Shown in pieces: positions 6,058-8,840 of a stretch of 8,840 bases of DNA (position 1 is the first letter of the stretch; every line of letters begins with the position of its first letter). The stretch spans positions 1 through 8,840 of the forward strand of contig JAISRJ010000156.1 in NCBI GenBank assembly GCA_031273705.1, written 5' to 3'. The notes below the pieces were generated by a model. The model was not told the origin of the DNA. It saw only the letters and a list, made by a program, of their open reading frames with translations, and made no database searches. Source of the stretch: Clostridiales bacterium (GTDB lineage Bacteria > Bacillota > Clostridia > Lachnospirales > WQUN01). The position numbers were made by a program, and so were the translations under genes.

Positions 6058-7362
6058 ATGAAAAATAATATTTATCATTTCTTTTCGCCAAAAGTAGAAC
6101 CGCCGGAAGAAACAAAAGAAGTTTCGGATAATATATTAGGCGCGGACGAACAGACAGAAGAAATCTCATCAAATAAAAGTTCGTTTTGGGTAGGCGCGTT
6201 AGCCGGCGCCGGTATTATGCTGGCGCTTATCCTGTTACTAAACGCGTCCGAAAAATTGATTAATCGACTAACCAACCGTCCTATGGGTCCGGAAGAAAAA
6301 ATAGAAGAGATAGTAGAGCTGTTGGACTCGCATTCGATAAATCCGTTCAAGGTTAGCGAATTACAAGAAAATATGTATCGCGGTTTACTTAACGGGGTCG
6401 GTGATCCGTACACAACTTATTATGATAAAAAAGCCTTAAACTCGTTCATGCAATCGACAGAAGGTTCGTATGGCGGTATTGGGGTGGTGGTATCCGGCGA
6501 AACAGAAGACAAACTCGTTACAGTGATGATGGTTTACGAGGGCGAACCCGGCGCACTGGCGGGCATGAAGGCCGGCGACAAATTTATGAAGGTGGATGGA
6601 GTGGATGTGTCGCAATCCGGCGTTGACGAAGTTACAAACTTGACGAAAGGTCAAGCGGGTACCACTGTACGCCTTACCCTGTACCGCCCGGATGATGATC
6701 GCACGTTTGAGGTGGATGTTGTGCGCAAAAAAATAAATATTCCGACTGTGGATTCCAAGACTCTGGATAATAACATTGGATATATACTGGTAAAAGCCTT
6801 TGATCGGGTGACATTGGATCAGTTTACCAAGGCGTATGACGAGCATCTGGAAAATAAGGTTGAAGGTTTGGTTTTAGACTTGAGGAACAACCCTGGCGGT
6901 TTGCTGGACGTCGTTTCAAAAATGACGGATTTGCTCGCTCCTGAAGGGATTATAGTTTATACGGAAGATAAAAATGGTAAGCGGGAGTACATATACTCCG
7001 ACAAAAAACAGATAGAAATTCCGCTTGTAATACTTGTAAACGGAAATAGCGCCAGCGCCTCTGAAGTTATGAGCGGGGCGCTGAAAGATCTGGGTGTGGC
7101 CGTGCTGGTCGGGCAGAAAACTTTCGGCAAGGGGATAGTGCAGAATTTGTATCCGCTGTCGGACGGCAGTGCTATAAAGATAACCGTCTCTAAGTATTAT
7201 ACTCCCAGTGGTGTTTGTATTCACGGCGACGGGATAGTGCCCGAACATGTGATTGAAATGTCCGATGAATTGACGGCGCAGCTTTCCATGCTGACCTATG
7301 ACGAGGATATTCAACTGCAAAAAGCTGTCGAGGTTATAAAAGATCTTATCTTAGAATCTTAG
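6058..7362 (+). CDS. membrane-anchored S41 C-terminal processing protease (CtpB-like)
   Basis: This is a 434-residue serine protease of the carboxyl-terminal processing family, with a type II topology: an acidic cytoplasmic tail (1-42), one membrane segment (about 43-61) and the enzyme outside. A helical region with GDPYTTYYD (115-123) precedes the PDZ domain (about 134-222; YGGIGVVV, then AGMKAGDKFMKVDG). The protease core has GLVLDLRNNPGG (270-281), the nucleophile Ser333 in NSASASE (330-336), Lys358 in TFGKG (355-359) and Gln362. The spacing Ser+25=Lys, +4=Gln matches the Ser/Lys/Gln triad of Bacillus CtpB, so it should be active. CtpB cleaves a sporulation signalling protein; whether this homologue does so, or trims envelope proteins, is unknown. 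ATG 6058 follows GGAGG (6049-6053). A strong hairpin terminates it. Confidence 0.93.
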   Translation: MKNNIYHFFSPKVEPPEETKEVSDNILGADEQTEEISSNKSSFWVGALAGAGIMLALILLLNASEKLINRLTNRPMGPEEKIEEIVELLDSHSINPFKVSELQENMYRGLLNGVGDPYTTYYDKKALNSFMQSTEGSYGGIGVVVSGETEDKLVTVMMVYEGEPGALAGMKAGDKFMKVDGVDVSQSGVDEVTNLTKGQAGTTVRLTLYRPDDDRTFEVDVVRKKINIPTVDSKTLDNNIGYILVKAFDRVTLDQFTKAYDEHLENKVEGLVLDLRNNPGGLLDVVSKMTDLLAPEGIIVYTEDKNGKREYIYSDKKQIEIPLVILVNGNSASASEVMSGALKDLGVAVLVGQKTFGKGIVQNLYPLSDGSAIKITVSKYYTPSGVCIHGDGIVPEHVIEMSDELTAQLSMLTYDEDIQLQKAVEVIKDLILES

Positions 7363-7377
7363 AAAATTCTTAGCCTA

Positions 7378-7406
7378 GAGAAGGGCGGCATACTGCCGCC
7401 TTTCTC
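7378..7406. terminator. hairpin terminator between convergent genes
   Basis: A 13-bp stem (7378-7390 with 7394-7406), including one G-T wobble and a GC-rich core GGCGGCA/TGCCGCC, closes on a 3-nt TAC loop. The T content after it is modest on the + strand (TTTCTCATTT) and on the - strand, so it probably serves both the S41 gene and the facing GH130 gene. It lies 15 bases after one stop and 15 before the other. Confidence 0.8.
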
Positions 7407-7421
7407 ATTTAAACAACAGGG

Positions 7422-8417
7422 TTAAACGGCAGAATTAAGTCGAACATAATCCAAAATATCATCAAGCTTGCAAAACGCCAGTCCGGTAACGGTATCGGCG
7501 GCACCGTAATATATTGTAATACGGTTGGTATCCGCGTCGGTCAGAGCCGCGCATGGAAAGACCACGTTTGGAACGTCGCCCACACATTCATAATCCCGCT
7601 GAGGGCACATCAAATAAGGATGGGTTCTATACTTCACAATCCAAGGCTTTTCTAAATCCAGAATCGCCGCTCCGAAACTGTAAACATAACCGTTACACGA
7701 AGTCAATACTCCATGATAAAATAACAGCCAGCCTTCGTCCGTCTCGATGGGGATGGGTCCGGCCCCAATTTTTGTGGACTGCCAGCCGCCAAGAGGACTC
7801 ATTACGTGTCGGTGCTCGCCCCAATGGATCATGTCCGGGCTTTGGCTGATAAAAATATCCCCAAACGGTGTGTGTCCGTTGTCGCTGGGGCGGCTTAACA
7901 TTACATATTTTCCGTTAATCTTTCTGGGAAAGAGCACTCCATTCCGATTGAATGGTAAAAAGGCGTTCTCCATAGCATAAAATGTCTTAAAGTCATATGT
8001 GTAACCTACGCCGATTGTCGGACCGTGATAGCCGTTGCACCATGTAATATAATATCTGTCCTCGATAAAGACCACGCGCGGATCGTATTTGTATTGCGAA
8101 TTTAAGACTTCTTTGCCGTCCGATGAATCGGCCGATTCAAAAATAACCACATCGTCGTCTAAATCCCAATTATATCCATCCTTGCTAAACCCGCAATGAA
8201 TATTCATGCTCCTCGCCTTGTCGTCACAACGGAAAACCCCCGCGTATCCTTCCTTAAAAGGCACAGCCGCGCTATTAAAAATGCTGTTAGACGACGGGAT
8301 TAAATCACGCGGGATAATGGGGTTCTTGTCATATCTCCAAATCGGCGCCGCGCAGCCGGCCGGCTTATCCTGCCAGGGTATGTTGGGTAAAGAAGCTCCA
8401 TTAAGAATTTTCGCCAT
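7422..8417 (-). CDS. GH130 family beta-mannoside phosphorylase/hydrolase
   Basis: This is a 331-residue cytoplasmic five-bladed beta-propeller enzyme with no signal peptide. GH130 members split beta-mannosides, mostly by phosphorolysis to alpha-mannose-1-phosphate. Visible motifs: PIIPRDLIP and SIFNSAAVPF (33-54); YDPRVVF (111-117) with Asp112 as the expected proton donor; the RPSDNGHTPFGDIFIS stretch (176-191); KIGAGPIPI (216-224) with Lys216, a candidate phosphate-site residue; LLFYHGV (231-237); and the closing DVPNVVFPCA (281-290) and IYYGAAD (302-308). Substrate (beta-1,4- or beta-1,2-mannoside, mannosyl-glucose or mannosyl-GlcNAc) cannot be assigned by eye. I chose ATG 8417 because GGGAG lies 8 nt upstream and family proteins begin near the NIPWQ motif (12-16). 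The frame stays open upstream to 8576, but that stretch crosses the 16-bp repeats and looks non-coding. Confidence 0.92.
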   Translation of the reverse strand: MAKILNGASLPNIPWQDKPAGCAAPIWRYDKNPIIPRDLIPSSNSIFNSAAVPFKEGYAGVFRCDDKARSMNIHCGFSKDGYNWDLDDDVVIFESADSSDGKEVLNSQYKYDPRVVFIEDRYYITWCNGYHGPTIGVGYTYDFKTFYAMENAFLPFNRNGVLFPRKINGKYVMLSRPSDNGHTPFGDIFISQSPDMIHWGEHRHVMSPLGGWQSTKIGAGPIPIETDEGWLLFYHGVLTSCNGYVYSFGAAILDLEKPWIVKYRTHPYLMCPQRDYECVGDVPNVVFPCAALTDADTNRITIYYGAADTVTGLAFCKLDDILDYVRLNSAV

Positions 8418-8433
8418 TTTAATATCTCCCTCT

Positions 8434-8497
8434 GTTTGAAATAATTGCCGTTTGAAATAAGTTCCATTTGAAATAACTGCCGTTTGAAATAATAAAG
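8434..8497. repeat. four tandem 16-bp repeats in the GH130 leader
   Basis: Units start at 8434, 8450, 8466 and 8482. Each begins RTTTGAAATAA, with a variable 5-nt tail (TTGCC, GTTCC, CTGCC, TAAAG). On the coding (-) strand they read TTATTTCAAAY and lie just upstream of the GH130 ribosome binding site. Sixteen is not a multiple of three, which argues against a coding repeat. Repeated cores at a fixed 16-bp step could bind a regulator cooperatively, or be a polymorphic slippage array that shifts leader length. I saw no other copy in the window. Confidence 0.95.
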
Positions 8498-8618
8498 AAT
8501 TGATTGAACATAATCTCAAAGTGAACTCCAAAATTAGTTTACCACCATAAATACGTGTGAACAAGATCTCCTTCAAAAAAAGACGATAAAATAAGATAAG
8601 AATTCAAGAAAAAAATAT
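8498..8618. other. divergent intergenic region, GH130 promoter not resolved
   Basis: This AT-rich stretch should contain the GH130 promoter on the - strand. Candidates are TTGTTC with TAAACT (17-bp spacer, about 8564-8536) and TTGAGA with TATTAT (8519-8489, 19-bp spacer, entering the repeat array); neither is strong. An AAGGAG on the - strand (8573-8568) precedes an in-frame TTG at 8564 by only 3 nt, and the frame then stays open to the GH130 start. Confidence 0.3.
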
Positions 8619-8648
8619 TTGTCAAAATGCCTGTATTGGAGATATAAT
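8619..8648 (+). promoter_or_regulatory. sigma-A promoter for the flavoprotein gene
   Basis: TTGTCA (8619-8624), an 18-bp spacer and a perfect TATAAT (8643-8648). Transcription should begin near 8655, giving a leader of about 95 nt. Confidence 0.7.
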
Positions 8649-8653
8649 TTATC

Positions 8654-8749
8654 TGGCTGGTAGCCAAGCGATAAGAGAGCGTCAGATATAAGCGCCGCGG
8701 CGTTTGCGACGCAACGAATGCGTGGATTTCCTTGCTTTTGGGAGGAAGT
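8654..8749 (+). promoter_or_regulatory. structured leader of the flavoprotein gene, RBS in a hairpin
   Basis: The leader begins with a hairpin or operator-like inverted repeat, TGGCT-GGT-AGCCA (8654-8666), right at the predicted transcription start. Further on, ACGCA and TGCGT can pair (about 8709-8723). At the end TTTCCTT (8727-8733) can pair over 7 positions, including two wobble pairs, with GAGGAAG (8742-8748), enclosing most of the ribosome binding site GGAGG (8741-8745). It fits no riboswitch class I can name. The pairing is visible; a regulatory role is inference. Confidence 0.4.
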
Positions 8750-8840
8750 ATGAAAAAAGTTATTGTAATAGGCGGCGGTCCCGCCGGAATGATTGCCGCC
8801 GGTATGGCCGCCTCTCGTGGAAATAAGGTTATACTGCTGG
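8750..8840 (+). CDS. NAD(P)/FAD-dependent oxidoreductase, 5' part only
   Basis: Only the first 30 codons are inside the window, and the gene continues past the right edge. The N-terminus MKKVIVIGGGPAGMIAA is a dinucleotide-binding fold: a beta strand, then GGGPAGM with the GxGxxG loop for the FAD ADP moiety, then a helix (AAGMAASRGN) and the second strand (KVILL). It resembles the HI0933/BaiN family of flavoproteins, though other FAD enzymes begin in the same way, so the exact family is open. ATG 8750 follows GGAGG at 4 nt. Confidence 0.85.
   Translation, partial: MKKVIVIGGGPAGMIAAGMAASRGNKVILL

Noticed and set aside
6436..7320. Two - strand frames of about 135 codons
   Set aside because: Both are shadows of the S41 protease, whose PDZ and catalytic motifs are intact in the + frame.
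7553..7980. + strand frames opposite the GH130 gene
   Set aside because: The - strand frame has full GH130 motifs and an RBS; these overlapping frames have neither.
8434..8497. CRISPR-like array
   Set aside because: The units are 16 bp with tails of 5 nt; there are no spacers of 25-40 nt and no cas genes.

Overview
The window looks like a chromosomal segment of an anaerobic, Clostridia-like Firmicute. The case rests on strong GGAGG-type ribosome binding sites, sigma-A promoters with extended -10 boxes, a three-SLH-domain surface protein fused to a spore-type GH18 domain, an S41 processing protease of the CtpB type, and moderately AT-rich DNA with AT-rich intergenic regions. The taxonomic call is inference; there is no rRNA or other marker gene here.

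Layout, left to right: (1) an FGGY pentulose-type kinase (166-1746, +) begins at a GTG lying in a 14-bp tandem duplication. (2) A 267-bp gap holds a possible 39-codon ORF (1749-1868), a folded repeat element (1821-1894) and a good promoter (1949-1978). (3) A membrane-anchored or secreted Amidase_3-like protein with a Thr/Pro/Glu linker (2014-3021, +) has Asn where the family has its catalytic Glu. (4) A second copy of the folded repeat (3026-3069), a terminator (3087-3111) and a near-consensus promoter (3113-3141) follow. (5) Class I mannose-6-phosphate isomerase manA (3199-4269, +). (6) An exported SLH-GH18 protein (4350-5993, +). (7) A membrane-anchored S41/PDZ protease (6058-7362, +). (8) A strong hairpin terminator (7378-7406) separates this from a convergent GH130 mannoside phosphorylase/hydrolase (7422-8417, -). 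Its leader carries four tandem 16-bp repeats. (9) A divergent flavoprotein gene starts at 8750 and runs off the window; its leader can pair with its own ribosome binding site.

Two themes can be read from the content. Sugar metabolism: the GH130 enzyme is expected to yield mannose or mannose-1-phosphate, ManA links mannose-6-phosphate to fructose-6-phosphate, and the kinase feeds a ketopentose into the pentose phosphate pathway. Cell envelope: an amidase-like protein, an SLH-anchored glucosaminidase-like protein and a CtpB-like protease lie near each other on the + strand. Most genes have their own promoter or terminator, so this is a neighbourhood and not one operon.

I see no complete mobile element, CRISPR array, tRNA or rRNA. 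The least ordinary items are the two copies of a structured repeat around the amidase-like gene, the apparent loss of that protein's catalytic residue, the 16-bp repeat array before the GH130 gene, and the flavoprotein leader. None of these amounts to a demonstrable new system from sequence reading alone.
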